Shown here: positions 43,595-56,060 of the stretch, in pieces
Position numbering within the stretch: the first letter of the stretch is position 1
How the letters are laid out: each line of letters starts with the position of its first letter
NCBI RefSeq assembly: GCF_023898315.1
Contig: NC_064622.1
Location: forward strand, 358,651,234 to 358,715,233
Reading direction: 5' to 3'
Source: Schistocerca nitens
Lineage: Eukaryota > Arthropoda > Insecta > Orthoptera > Acrididae
DNA: 64,000 nt
Notes under the pieces: generated by a model
What the model was told of the DNA's origin: nothing
Database searches by the model: none
The model's input: the letters and a program-made list of their open reading frames with translations, nothing else
Translations under genes and position numbers: made by a program

Positions 43595-44085
43595 CAAAGA
43601 ATGTGAGAAACTTGGTGACAACAGAGTCGTCATGGAGATCGATAAGGCTTTGCTCAGAAGAAGAAAATTTACCAGAGGTAAAAAAAAAAAAAAAAGAGGA
43701 GGGTGTATTTTCAGAGAAATCCAAAGAGGAATCCAAGAGTGCTTCTTCACGAGTTGTTCTCAGACTTAGTGCTCAATATTGTCAAAGATTACATCCATTC
43801 AGGAGTGACTGTAATTTCTGACTTCTTTAGGTTGTACATATGCTTGAATAATGAAGGGTTCATAAAGTGACATTTAAATGTTCCAAAACTGGTGCACACA
43901 CATATAGCATTGAAGGCACCTGAGCTTCCATAAGGAGATCTCTTCATGGAACCAGAGAGAGCAAAAAATTTTTTATATTATTTGTTGAATGTGTGTGGCA
44001 CAAAACATACAGTCAAAATAAGGATTTATTTCTGCATTTTATGAAGACTGCAGCAACATTGTATAAGCCCTAGTTTGATACTTTG
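43595..44085 (+). pseudogene. Second Merlin/ISXO2-like transposase fragment
   Basis: Translating across frames gives VVMEIDKALLRRRKFTRG (the MEID first Asp block; compare VEIDES), GVTVISDFFRLYMCLNNEGF (second Asp block) and KTGAHTYSIEGT, the hallmark TGAHTxxIEGTW of IS1595/ISXO2-type transposases with the catalytic Glu. Three frames are used and a poly-A run at 43680-43695 interrupts it. The upstream part is missing at the Tc1 insertion. It differs clearly in sequence from the 28.2-kb Merlin copy. Confidence 0.65.
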
Positions 44086-44389
44086 TTTTCAATAAAATCT
44101 TGGTGTTGTTATTTTTACATTTTCTGGTTTTTCTTAGTTGTTTCTGTATTATTATTTTCTTGTAGATGAGGTCCATGTATGCAGCTAAATAAAGGTTGTT
44201 TGTTTTTACGCTATACATGTTTCACATCCTTTTATTTACGAAGCGTCAATAGTGGCCTTTAATATGTGTCATAAATAAAAAGAAGCAAAATCTATGTACA
44301 GTAAAAATAAAGTATTATTTTGTTGCTTATACAGACTACATCTGCAAGAACATAATAATGTGATAACATTTGTTTTAAATAATTTGTTT

Positions 44390-44535
44390 TAAATGTGTGA
44401 CGAGAAGAGGAGAGAACTGGACGAAGGTGGAAGAGGGGGAATGGTGGAAAGACAGAACACGATGGAGAGGCTTGTGTTTCCGACAGACCCAGCCAGTGGC
44501 TGGAAACTGTCCAAGATGATGATGATGATGAATTT
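44390..44535 (+). mobile_element. 3' end of an RTE-like retrotransposon with (GAT)n tail
   Basis: The frame reads ERLVFPTDPASGWKLSKMMM, a C-terminal pattern of RTE-like elements, and ends in GATGATGATGATGATG at 44516-44531. Strongly 5'-truncated copy. Confidence 0.6.
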
Positions 44536-44594
44536 CTTACGTGCTTCCTGTGTATCTGTCTTTTTCTGTGACACTTCAATTCCATCACACTACA

Positions 44595-45310
44595 ATAGCT
44601 CTACATCTACACCTATATGTATACTCCGCAAACTACTGTGAAGGGCATGGCAGAGGTTACATCCCATTGTACCAGGTATTAGAGTTTCTTCCCATTCCAC
44701 TCACACATAGATTGTGTGAAGAATGATTGTTTGAGTGCCCCTGTGCATTGAGTGCCCCTGTGCATGCTATAATTAACTTAATCTTATCATGATCCCCATG
44801 TGGACAATATGTAGGGGTTTCTAGTGTTCCTATGGTCATTTAAAGCTACTTCTTGAAACTTTGTAAGTAGGCTTTCTCAGGTTAGCTTACATCTATTTTC
44901 AAGAACTTGCCAGTTCAGTTTCTTCAGCATCTTTGTGACACTCTTTCACGGCTTACACAACCTGTTTGGTAAGGGTTCCACACACTTGACAGTATTCTAG
45001 AACGGGTCGCGTGAGTGGTTTATAAACAATCTTCTTTGTAGACTAAATGCATTTCCCTAGTATTCTACTGATAAACCAAAGTCTGCCACCTGCTTTACCC
45101 ACGAATGAGCCTGTGTGATCATTCTATTTTATGTCCCCACAGTGTGTTACACCCAGGCTTCTGTATGAGTTGCCCAATTCCATCTGTGACATTTTGATAC
45201 TTTAGTCATAGGATAGTATGTTTTTTTCATTTAATGAAGTGCACAATTTTACATTTCTGGACATTTAAAGCAAATTTCCAGTCTTTGCACCACTTTGAAA
45301 AAATACTATG
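44595..45310 (-). mobile_element. Degenerate non-LTR retrotransposon C-terminal part, minus strand
   Basis: CTACATCTACACC... at the low end and long minus-strand similarity to the thumb/C-terminal region of CR1/Jockey-like RT (KFALNVQKCKIVHF, then weak KSVTKMLKKLNWQV pieces). Heavily mutated, with no open frame. Confidence 0.45.
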
Positions 45311-46020
45311 CTAAAGGGTGTTATGTTAACATGTAATATTTATTTCTCCCGTGATTGGAACTAAAACATCGTTGTTATTGGGTTCACAAACTGGGTATTC
45401 CACCATATTAGCTTTCCATATGACTCACAGCAAGCATTACTAACAAACACTTTCTGGTAAGATTGCCTATGGCCCCTTGTAAAGTTCTTCTAGCCTCACC
45501 TTTTTACTCCAACCTCTTTTATGATGTGTGCATCTGCGCACCCTCAAAACGCACGCAACAAAGAAATGAGGACTGAATGCCATAGTTTTGCACAAAAATC
45601 AAAAGAACTCACATTCACCCCAAGACAACTCCTCCCAGGGGGCACACAACTCTTTTGTGAGTATGTGCTTGGCTACCATGGGTCCCCAGCCTATGCAGCA
45701 TTACTTCCTTTCTGTGCTATAAGCTTATACTTGCACTGTCTCTTTCCCTCTCTGCCTCTCCATTGGGTGGTTGTGTTGGTGAAAACCCTGCTTGGATCTG
45801 GTTCATGATTGGGACTCGAGTTTCCGCTTCTGGAGTCTTCTACAACTTTTCTTTAAATAAACATATGGTCTCCATTGTTGAGTTCGACCTGCCACCAATT
45901 TTCAAAATTCTCCAGAAGTGTGGATTGTGCAGGGAAGGTCACCCGAAGTGGTGTATGCTCCACCTTTATTCCTTTCCATCTTTGCACCCTTCCCTACGCA
46001 GAACGGTAGACCCCTGAACG
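45311..46020. other. Unassigned, possible 5' leader of the I-like element
   Basis: No clear domain. The plus strand has moderate open frames (45521-46017), but I could not match them. May be untranslated leader of the element that follows. Confidence 0.35.
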
Positions 46021-46900
46021 TGCAGGCATCACACTGTTGGTACCTGAGCTGAAAACTCCCCACTTGTAACAAGGAGTATGTGCCCATCATGACTTGGGAC
46101 CCAGACTGTGACAGATTACTGGCCAGGTAGCTGTTGCTGAGGCTGGGTGGCACACTTAGGAAGAGCCACTGTTCAGAATGGGTGGCACCATGAGCTGCAA
46201 ATCAAGTTGATGAAGTTATCTCTTGCTTGTGGTGATATGGCCCCTGCTGTGTCTATGGAAGGAAAATGCTCTTGGCTCCAGCAGTCTCTACAGAAGGAAA
46301 GTTCTCTTTTATACAGGGAAATATGACCCTAAAACCTTCCCTTCACTGGCTATGTCAGGGGAAGAACATAAGGCTAAGGCACAAGCAGAAAAATACCCCC
46401 CTCCCCCCCCCCCCCCCAAAAAAAAAAAAGCTTAGTTAATACAAGGGCTGATGGGAATTCCTTCTTGGTCACAGAGCCCTTATTAATTGTGGAGAACTTA
46501 GAAGACGAGTTTGGGATAGTGGCAGCCATCTCTGAAATAAAAAGTGGGTCAATTTTGATCAAAGCAGTACCCCCTGCCTAGTCATAAGTGCTGCTCACTT
46601 GTACCAAGAAGGGTGACGTACTGGTGACTGTCACTCCCCGTTATAGTCTAATTATGGTTCAGGGTGTCATTTTCCATCATGACCAGCTCTTGCAATCTGA
46701 TGATGAACTACGTGCCTACTTTGAGCGACGGGGTGTACACGTTGTCCGTTGTTTACATAGGGGTTGATACTAGTGCCTTCATATTGGCCTTTGAGAGTGA
46801 TTCTTTGCCTGAGAAGATCAAGATGATGGTATACCAATTTAGTGGTCAATTGACACCATGTGAAACTGTGTGTCCTCCCTCTTCCTTCACACACGCACGC

Positions 46901-46911
46901 ACACCCGCGCG

Positions 46912-46962
<51 letters not shown>
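46901..46962. repeat. (CG)n(AC)n microsatellite
   Basis: About 8 CG then about 21 AC units, directly before the gag-like CFKC motif of the I-like element. Confidence 0.95.
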
Positions 46963-46963
<1 letters not shown>

Positions 46964-48045
46964 GCTTCAAGTGCTTGAAAGGGTATTCTGGTACATATCT
47001 TCACATCACAATGCTAGCCCCATTTGTAGAGGATGGGGATGAGCAATGCGTGCGAACACACCTTGTGCCCCTGCCCCCCATCTGTGATCTGTGTCACCTG
47101 TGTAAAGCACCATTCTGCTGCTCACCAGGTTGCACTGTTTTCTAGAGAGAGAAGAAAATACAAGAATAGAAGACTCCGGAAGAACTAACCTATGAAAAGG
47201 CCAAGAAAAAGTGTGAGCTCTTGCATGCAACATGTAAAACAACCTAATATGCTACAGCTATGATGATGTTGCCTCCTTTGGAGACGGTACTCCCACCCAT
47301 TTCACCTTTTACACCGGCCCCTCAGGGCCACTCAACCATGCATGCCCCAATGGTTGGAGGCTCCCCTCTTATTGCTTACTCCCATATCTACTATGGGATC
47401 GATGACTTCCTGCCCAGCAGAGACATTGGTTCCCACCTCCCAGCTGGAGACAAATCAGCTTCCTTTGGCTTCTCTTTCCAGGAAGGGGTACCTTGGGGGG
47501 ACACTTCTTTCCGAGGTTTCCGCTGTCTCCAACTGGACACCAGCCAGTGGCTGAAGGAGCCACAGGCTGCTGGCCACATGGCTTCATGATCATCATCTTT
47601 ACCTGAAACTGATTCATAGAAGCCCTTGCAATCATCAAATTCGTCTAAGGAGAGGAAAGACAAGAAAAAGTCTTCCAAGAAGGACAATCCAGTGGCCCTT
47701 GCACCATTACAATCCAGCTGTTCCACTCCTGTGGCCAAGGTGTAGATTGCACCAGTGTGTGGTTTGCACAACTCAGTGGAACCCAGAAAAAATATATACC
47801 ATAATCCCCCAACCAGTGCCAGCAGGCGACCTTAGGGCACAACCTGCCTCCTTTGTCCCTTCATGGCCTCACAGCACATCGAACAACATTATTTTCCACT
47901 GAAATTGTAACAACATTATTCTCCACTGAAATTGTAGCAGTTTTTTTCCACCACCTGGCTGAGCTACGACATCTTTTAATCACTTCCCATGCCTTCTGCA
48001 TAGCCCAGGAGACTTGGTTTCCAACAAAGTGAACCCTGTCCCTTC

Positions 48046-48650
48046 ATGGATACCTATGACAGGGTGTCGGGAAGAGTTTGCAAATATGTACTGGACAAGC
48101 TATACAGCAAACTTGTGCCTCTTAATACACCTTTGGAGGCCGTGGCTGTTCAGGTAAGGGCATTTCGGGATATTACCATCTGCAATGTTTACCTCCGTCG
48201 CGATGGTGAAGTGCCTCAGAACATTATGTTTGCATTGGCTTCACAGCTCCGTCCACCTTTTCTAATCTTGAGTGATTTCAGTGCCCATAACCCTTTGTTC
48301 AGTGGAACCACAATTACTGGCCATGATCTCTAGAACTGACTGGCGCAACTTGACCTTCACCTCTTGAATATTGGAATCCCCACACACTTCAGTGTGGCAC
48401 ACGGAACTTTCTTGGCCATTGCCATTTCCATTTGCAACCCTTGTCTTTTCCCATCCATTCTTTAGAGAGTCCACAATGACCTAAGTGGTAGTGACCATTT
48501 CCCGCTCTTCCTGTTCCTCCCTCAACATCACTCCAATGGATGCCAGCCCAGATGGGATGTGAGCAGTGTTGACTGGGGTGCTTTTGCTTCTGCTCTCACC
48601 CTTGGCTCTGCGTGACATGGAGATATCAGTGAGGCAGTCCAGAATACAAC
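48046..48650 (+). pseudogene. I-like endonuclease remnant
   Basis: Contains AFRDITICNVYLRRDGEVPQ, then PFLILSDFSAHNPLFSG (consensus LLGDFNAH, so Gly and Asn are mutated to Ser), then THFSVAHGTFLAIAISIC and LSGSDHFPLFL with the catalytic Asp-His pair. Two stops after GHDL and SIL. Confidence 0.75.
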
Positions 48651-49439
48651 TACAGCTATTCTTTTGGCAACTGATCTGGTGATCCCTTATTCCTTGGGCC
48701 CATCGCGACAGAAGACAGTACCTTGTGGTCATCAGATTTTGCAGAGGTCGTTAGAGATCATAGACGGGCTGTCCAGTGCCATAAGTGGCACCTCTCGATG
48801 GATCACCTCAGAGCCTTGAAATGGCTCCCTGCCAGGTCCCCATCTAACAAAATGACAGAAACGAGAATGCTGAAAACCATATGTTTCGAACATTTGACCA
48901 TGTACCTCCCCTTCACAGCTTTTGGCAAAGATCCGATATCTCTCTGTAGACATCTGCATGTCTACACTTACCCAGATGGCGTTGCTGAACATCTTGCTCT
49001 GCATTATGCTCGAGCCTCTGAGTCTGAGAATTATTAATCTGCCTTTCATGTCCTAAAACAGTGGGTGGAGCAAAAGCAATTATCTTATACTACTTGCCAC
49101 CTAGACACACAACACTCCATTCAGTGGGTGGGAATTTGTCTGTGTCCTAGGCGTGATACAGCCCCATGGACGGACTGCGTCCACAGCCAAATGATCAAGC
49201 ACTTATCAGTGGATTGTCAATGTCATATCCTTGCAATCTTTAACCACATATGGAGTGAGGACGAGTTCCCATTGCATTGGTGAGAAAGTGTCATCATCCC
49301 AGTACTGAAACCAGGTAAGCACTCTCTGGAGGTGGACTATCATCACCCAGTATGTCTCACCTATGATATGTGAGAGTTGCTTGAACACATGATGAACCGA
49401 TGGCTGTGTTGGCTCCTTGAGTCTCAGGATCTCCTGGCT

Positions 49440-50150
49440 CTGTCCCAGGGTGGTTTTCACCTAGGCCATTCCACTACTGACAATCTCGTTAACCTGGCGT
49501 CTGCCATCTGAACAGCTTTTGCTCAACGTCAACACCTTATAGCTGTCTTCTTTAACCTGCAAAAGGCTTATGACTCCACATTGTTACATCACATTCTTGC
49601 TGCCTTACATGGGTAGGGTCTTCAGGGTCTGCTCCCGATTTTTATTCAGAGCTTCCTGTCGCACTGTATGTTCCAGATTCTAGTTGCACTTCCCACAGTA
49701 CCCCACATATGTAAGAGAATGGGCTCCCGCAGGATTCTGTACTGAGTATCCCTGTCTTTTTAGTGACCATCAATGGTCTAACAGCAGCCGTGGGATCCTC
49801 ATCATCACCCTCCTTGTATGTTGACAACTTTTGCCTCTGCAATTGTTCCTCTAATACGGGCGTCACTGAACATTGACTGCAAGGCACCATATGAAAAGTG
49901 CAGGCATGGGCTCTAACCCATGGCTTTTGGCTTTCAACCGCCAAGACCCATGTTGTGCACTTCTGTTGAAAGTTCACCCACAACCAGAACTTTACCTTGG
50001 CGACCAACTACTAGTCTTTGATTCTCAGTTGATGTGGATTCCCCATCTTCACCAGCTTAAGCAAATGTGCTGGCTGCTTTTAATACACTTTGCTGCCCAA
50101 GTAACACCAGCTGGGTTGCAAATCGCACTACCCTTCTGGAGCTTTACATG
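49440..50150 (+). pseudogene. I-like reverse transcriptase remnant
   Basis: Contains GGFHLGHSTTDNLVNLASAI (consensus QxGFRxGRST), LIAVFFNLQKAYDST (consensus FxDLxKAYD, Asp mutated to Asn) and CMLTTFASAIV/LYVDNFCLC-like sequence in another frame (consensus YADD/YVDD). Frames are broken repeatedly. Confidence 0.65.
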
Positions 50151-50639
50151 ATATGATCCCATCTTGATTATGGGAGTCTGACGTATGGTTCAGCATCACC
50201 CTCAGTGTTGCAGATACTGGATCCAATACACCACTGCAGGGTTCGACTTGTGACAGGAGTCTTTCAAACTAGCATTGTGAACAGCTCACTGGTGGACACT
50301 CCATTGTAGATCAGGCGCCAATGAGGGATTATCAGTTATGGTACCCACATTCACAACTCTCCTAAGCATCTGAATGCCATCTTGTCTTTCCAAACATGAA
50401 AATCCATCTCCAGCAACAGTGGCTATATAAGAGATTACAATTGCAATCCACGTCTGGTGCCCCCTCTCGGAATTCCAGTTGCTTCCTCTTCCATCTCTCC
50501 TCTGGGCCTACTCGTGTACATCTCCATGGTGCATCTCTGGGCCACAGCTTATTCCAAACTTATCACAAGGTCTGGAAGACTCTGTCCTTCCCGAGGCCCT
50601 CGGCCATCAATTTTTCTCCATCCTTGCCACATTCTGGGG

Positions 50640-51315
50640 TTCTGAAGTAGTCTACACTGATGGCTCAATGGTTGCTGGTCATGTACGTTTTGCTTATAAT
50701 CTTGCAGGACATACTGAACTACACTCCTTGCTGTATGTCTGTAGTGTTTCATTATGGAGTTGCTAGCCATCTCTCAAGCTCTTGAGCATATGTGTTCCTT
50801 CACCAGTCAAACCTTTCTCATCTGCAGCGACTCAAGCAGTTTCCAACCTCTCGACCAGCGTTATCCTTGCCATCCCTTGGTCATTTTTATACAGGATTCC
50901 CTGTGTGCCCTCAGACAGTGTGGATGCTTAGTGACCCCTTTCTCGACCCCGTCCCAAGTTGGTATCCGGGGGTATGAACTCTCACTAATAGCCAGACCAA
51001 AGTCACTACAAGTAAACCAACTCTTGGGATTGGTGTAAACAGACCTCCGATCGTTATTACACCGTCAAGTTTTAGGAATATCAAATACAGAATGGCTCAC
51101 TCTGACTTCAGCAAACAAGCCTGATAACGGAGACTACAAATGTGTGGAGGTCCATCATGCAGGCCTCTTGCAGGGATACTACCATCCTTTGCTGGCTCTG
51201 CAACAGCCATATTTGGCTGACACGGGGTATCTCCTCTATCGGAAGGACACACTGCACTGTTGTTGTGGTTCCCATTTGGCTGTGTTTCACATTTTGCTGG
51301 ATTGTCCCAACCTAG
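50640..51315 (+). pseudogene. I-like RNase H and zinc-binding tail remnant
   Basis: VVYTDGSMVAGHVRFAYNLA holds the first RNase H Asp, then ELLAISQALEHM (Glu) and ICSDSSSF (Asp) in the next frame, then GIRGYELSL. The tail DTGYLLYRKDTLHCCCGSHL with VFHILLDCPNL matches the conserved cysteine/histidine end of I-type elements. Confidence 0.7.
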
Positions 51316-51972
51316 CACCATGCGGTGGACTTTTAATCTCCCTGACTCGCTACCCGTGGTATTAAGAGACGATGCCGCAGTGGCTGACTTAGTTTTATGT
51401 TTTATTAGTGAAGGGGGCTTTCAACCACTCTCTTTAAGGGAGGGCAACTTAACCTTATCAGACCATTGAGGTGTTGGCAGAACACTCTGTTGCCTCCTCT
51501 TCCCAGAGTGGGCTGTGGATGCCTGGGCATGGTGGGCTGCCCCGGCCCTCACCCTACCTGTTCTTTTACTCTTCCTTGCCTGTTTCACATGACCTGTTAA
51601 ACGAGTTCATATTTTCTCTCTCTGTGCTTCTGCAGCCCTGTCCATGTCACTAGTCTTTTCAAGGCAATTTCTGAGAGGAATACATCTGGTATGCGGTGGG
51701 GTGGGGATGTGTCCCCCCTGCATTGCACTCTGCCTTTGTGGGCTTCCAGCTGCTCCCTAGAGGGCGCCTGGCTTTTTTCCTCTGTCACCCCCCCCCCCTT
51801 TTTTTTTTTTTTTCTTGCCTACGTTGACCTTTCATAGACCTTTGGGGGTTTTCTTCCTCTGGGTTTTACACGGTAGGCTATCTCTGATCTACAGTCATGT
51901 AGACGTGTTTGAGGAAAAAGGGACTAATGACCTAGTAATTTGGTCCCTTTAACCATCCATCCAACCAACCAA

Positions 51973-54057
51973 AGCAACAGGAAACATTACCGACCAATAA
52001 AGGAACAGGAAACAGATGTCCATCTATGAGTTGACAACATTATAAACAGTAAAATGTGCTTGCAAGTTTTACACAGAACTATTGAAGTGTACCTCCATTT
52101 CGGAAAAAGGTTTAACACAGGACAGGTAGAACACTGACTATGAACTAAAATGAAACATCAAATGCCTAGAACAGCTGTTTTCATAATCTGCTTGTTAGTC
52201 AATATACGTTTAGTAATACCAGTCTGAAGTGAATTCTTGTAATATTCTACTGAACTCTTTGATGCAATAACTAAGAAATGTAAGCAAATTCTGGAGTGGA
52301 GTTCAAATCCTTGACTGGCTGCACTCGTAGAAGTTTCCCAAATCTCTTTAACCAAATGCTCAGATAGTTCCTTCATACAATCTGCAGATGATTTTCTGTA
52401 CTATCCTTGAACAAGCCAAACTTTTACTCTGTCACTAAGAAACTTGACTTCGACCATTCACTAAGCCTTGATCTCCCTACAATAATGATTGCTAGTGGAT
52501 TTTTCCTCTTCTGTTAAATTCTTTTCTTTAGTCTTTTTAGCGATGAGAATTTACCCAATATATTGATGGCTTAGTTCTAACTTTGCACAAAAGAAAAACG
52601 TTTTAAGGACATACACAATTGAAAACAAATGACTAATGAAATAGTCATCAACGTTTCAAACATTAGATATTTATCTGTTGTGATACTCATGTTTTCCTTG
52701 GTCTTTCTGATGCTATTGTGGGTGTCATAAGTAGCTTTAGTGTCACTGAATGGATTATTAACCCAGGACAGTTAAGATTGGTGTTGAGGCTGCCATCACA
52801 CCTTTCAATCACTGTGGTTTGGATTCAGTATTCAGTGGCAGATGTTGTAACTGAATGGGCGAACTGGCTCTCAGTTCTGAGACAGGCAAAAGCATTCCTC
52901 TTCTAATGGTATTAAGCTTAGTAAAGCACTGTAGAGCTCAGGTCAGTGTCCAGTCCACTTTTACCTCACTGACTGCTGTTGCAGGTGATTATCATGCATA
53001 GAGGATATTTGCTCCATCGATATTTAAAGAGTAAAATGTCATCTGTGCCATTGTTCGGATGAGAAAATATATATTTTTTATACTGACAAGAGGGAAACAT
53101 TTTATCTACAAAAGGGTTTTCTCACAATTGTTGGTGATAAATGGATGATGTAAGAAAATTATTAAACTTTTGCATGGGGCAGAGTGTCTTACCAATTTTG
53201 TCAGACAGAGATTCAAGTGGCTTATAGGACTGTTGATTTATCCTATTAACTGCACAATCATCCAACCACCAGCCCCATACACGTTTTATTTTCTTCCAGA
53301 ACTTAAAATATGTATAATCACATTGACAAAATTTGCACAGGCATTCAGGGAATGTCTATGTAACTTTTAACAATAAATTTTATAAATATCTACTCCACAT
53401 TATGAATTTTAATTACCCTAGCTTCCCAATATTAAGCAGTGGTCACTGATAACCTTACTATTTAGTATCCTGTGACACCAATCCATCCATCCATGATGGA
53501 GGCATTTTACTCTTCAAAAGCACGCCTGCAAGCTATTGCAGCTAAAATCAGCATATAGAGAATATAAAAGATGAATGCCTGAACAGTTATTTCCCATTAT
53601 TAAACCTAATTTCGTGGTCAGAAATTTCAATTTGATTAATGCAGCTGCTAATTAATCAATGGATGTGTTATAATTATGTTGAGGAATGTAAGTCATTTTG
53701 TAACACATTTCCAACTAAGTTTTCAATTTTTCTTTTATGTAGTACTGTAACATCAAGTGTTGTGATCACTCATGTGAATTAGGGGTTTGCTCACTATCTA
53801 GTCTTCAATCCAATTGTTAAGTAAAAACAGCTGTTTGCACTTTATTTGCAGCAGTGGCAGAACCCCTTATCTTATACCCAGCTAGATTTCTGGCACAGTG
53901 TTTTGAAAAAGTTTTTTAATTTTTCATGTTAAGCATTTGTTTTGAAAAGGTTTCTTATATAATATTAATTAATTAAAAAGTGTAAGTGCAACATGTTAGG
54001 CCTAACTGAATCTTCCATCAGTTCTTGGTAGAACAACATTATAATAAATGAAAAACA
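51973..54057. other. Intronic sequence, nothing recognised
   Basis: About 2.1 kb of AT-rich intron. No domain recognised on either strand. Confidence 0.45.
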
Positions 54058-54706
54058 TTAGTTTGCTTTTGTTCTACAGTATTACCTTTGTTGTGTTATC
54101 TGGTCAGCACAATAAAAGTAATATACGATGTTTATAAATGAATATCGGGGTTTTAATGCTTTATAATATTTATTACATTAAACTTACAGTTATAAATGAT
54201 ACGTCAAATGAAAGAGCAACTCAAACAGTTTTACCAAGAACCTTGTAAATGTTCATTGTGAGCACCATTTGTCACACGGCACACATTCACTGTACCCAAG
54301 TGCTGCCCAATGACAGGGCTTGCTCTGCATGGCCTCCATGTTCACCCGACCTAACACCATGCGAATTTTTCCTTTAGGGCTTAATCAAGGATCGTGTGTA
54401 CATGCCTCCGCAACCAGCAGACCTCCCTGAATTAAGAAACCGGATTGAAGCAGCTGTTGCTACAATCACTGAAGATACACTTATCAACGTTTGGGAAGAA
54501 CTCGGCTATATACCGTACTTGATGTGTGCCGTGCGACAAATGGTGCTCACATTGAACATTTATAAGGTTCTTGGTAAAACTGTGTGAGTTGCTCTTTCAT
54601 TTGACCTACCATTTATAACTTCAAGTTTAATATAATAAATATTGTAAAGTGTTAAAACCCTGATATTCATTTATAAACACACTGTAATGTAGAACAAAAG
54701 CAAACT
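54058..54706 (+). mobile_element. Foldback transposon derivative with long inverted repeats and a transposase C-terminal relic
   Basis: Inverted arms of about 150 bp: the left 54129-54290 (from TGTTTATAAATGAATATCGG to CACACGGCACACAT) matches the complement of the right (54518-54679). A further inverted match, AGTTTGCTTTTGTTCTACA, lies at 54059 and complementary at 54686-54705, outside a 50-60 bp left-side insertion. The centre encodes WPPCSPDLTPCEFFL-stop-GLIKDRVYMPPQPADLPELR, the C-terminal part of a mariner/Tc3-like transposase (consensus SPDLTPCDFFLWG), with the third acidic position Glu instead of Asp. Confidence 0.72.
54396..54587 (+). pseudogene. Transposase C-terminal fragment inside the foldback
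   Basis: MYMPPQPADLPELRNRIEAA then VATITEDTLINVWEELGY matches the conserved end of an insect transposase family (VYxPPxPxxLxELRxRI...VWxELxYRLDVCRVTxGAHIEHL). The last part is frame-shifted, and TGAHIEHL-like sequence is in the right arm. No catalytic core remains. Confidence 0.65.
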
Positions 54707-54759
54707 ACCGCTTTTTATTTATTTAAGTATAACATTTAACTATAATGTATTAGATGATT

Positions 54760-55425
54760 GCAGACGGCTATTATTTCATGGCAGCAGCGACACAGGTGAT
54801 GGAAGAGAATACTGGATTCTGCAGAAGCTCATGACCTGGTTATCACAGCAACTTTATTGGAGAAGCGAGCCTTGTATCTTTTGATGTACTACAGTGACAG
54901 CAACATCAGCCAGATTGACTTTCTTCTTGTGTGAAAACATGATCAAAAACTAGTTACAGAGGAAGGGTTGGACACACCAGCTGGCAAATGTGATATCTTA
55001 TCACCTAGGATTGGAAGTGGCGACAGCTTTTGACAGATAGTAGACTTAGAGAACTTCTATGGCATCAGTGATAAAAAAAAGGTAAATTTATTATTGACCA
55101 AAAGAAGGCCCCAGAACACTGGTAGCAGTACTTTGAAGCATCCATCATGTTGATCAACAAGCCTGAAGTTCAAGAAGCCAGAGGGAAGATGACTGGGCTG
55201 GGTGACATCCCAGCAGTAATTTGGTGACAAAGACATTGGGAGGCGGCTGAATGGCTGACAGGTTTCCTCAATAATATCATTGAAGAGAAGAAAACATCAA
55301 CTGTGTAGTCATTAAGCAGTACAGTCTCAGTTTGGAAACGAAACAGTGGTCAAGCTGAATGTTCCAACTACCAACTTGTATGTCATCTTCCACAAACAAT
55401 CAAGATCTTAGAGTACAACATATAA
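54760..55425 (+). mobile_element. Degenerate non-LTR retrotransposon, endonuclease-to-RT segment
   Basis: Fragments across frames such as QIDFLLV-like RLTFFL, VTEEGLDTPAGKCDILSPRI and NIIEEKKTSTV recall the endonuclease C-terminus and linker of insect non-LTR elements (SQIDFVLVRR...). No open frame, and boundaries are unclear. A mariner 5' end abuts at 55427. Confidence 0.45.
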
Positions 55426-55426
55426 G

Positions 55427-56060
55427 GTCTGTTAAAAAAATTCCAGAACATTCCTAATTTTGTACAAGTGGTGTGTTGGAAGACCGAGAGGAGGTCGCCG
55501 AGTAACCCTGTAGGGGCCACACATCGACTGCTCCAGTCAATGAAAATGTAACATGTATCCATGATTGTTAAATTCTGACCGGTGATTGAGCCTTCCGTTG
55601 ATAGCTGAAACTATAAACATGATAAAAATAACAATTTGTCACAGTATAACCAAATATTTGAACTTGTAAAAGGTGTGCACCAAACTGGTCCCAAAAAGTA
55701 TTGATTGACAAACAAAGGGATGTGTATGTGTTCCAGTGCCTAAAACTATTGAAAATGTGTGTCAAAATGATCCTGATTTTTAAACTCTTATTACCACCGG
55801 TGATGATTAATGGATTTTTGGGTACGACCCAGAGAAAAAAGGCAGAATTCAGAGTGGCATGCCCGGTGTTGCCCCACCCCAAGAAGGCACATATGAGCAA
55901 GTCAAGGATCAAAACTATGCTCATTGTCTTCTTTAACATGAGGCATTTTCCATCATAAACTCATACCTACTATTGTCTTCTTTGTTGCAAGACATTTTCC
56001 ACCATGAACTCAAACCTGCTAGGCCCACTGTGAACACCAGTTTCTACTTAAAAGTGCTCA
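55427..56060 (+). mobile_element. mariner-like transposon fragment (5' end and part of catalytic core)
   Basis: Starts GGTCTGTTAAAAAAATTCCA, a mariner-type terminus. Downstream, in two frames, come GFLGTTQRKKAEFRVACPVL / WIFGYDPEKK and HPKKAHMSKSRIKTMLIVFF, matching the mariner core (YDPETKxQSxxWK, PRPKKxRxxKSxIKxMLIVFFD). The last Asp is Asn (FFN). The 3' half is missing. Confidence 0.65.

Larger units (their letters stand above)
46020..51972 (+). mobile_element. I-like non-LTR retrotransposon (EN, RT, RNase H), degenerate
   Basis: Long degenerate element on the plus strand. It has an ORF1-like region with a gag zinc-knuckle remnant near 46962 (QCFKCLKGYSG), APE endonuclease at 48046-48650, RT at about 49440-50150, RNase H at about 50640-51050 and a CCxxH-type tail at about 51260-51310. 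The 3' tail is CAAC-like repeats (CATCCATCCAACCAACCAAA, 51953-51972). An RNase H domain after RT places it in the I group (I/R1/LOA-like). Numerous stops and frame shifts make it a dead copy; the 5' boundary is approximate. Confidence 0.7.

Noticed and set aside
47260-47771. Overlapping 109- and 126-residue frames as a host gene
   Set aside because: Both lie in the ORF1-like region of the I-like retrotransposon between the knuckle remnant and the endonuclease; no host homology seen.
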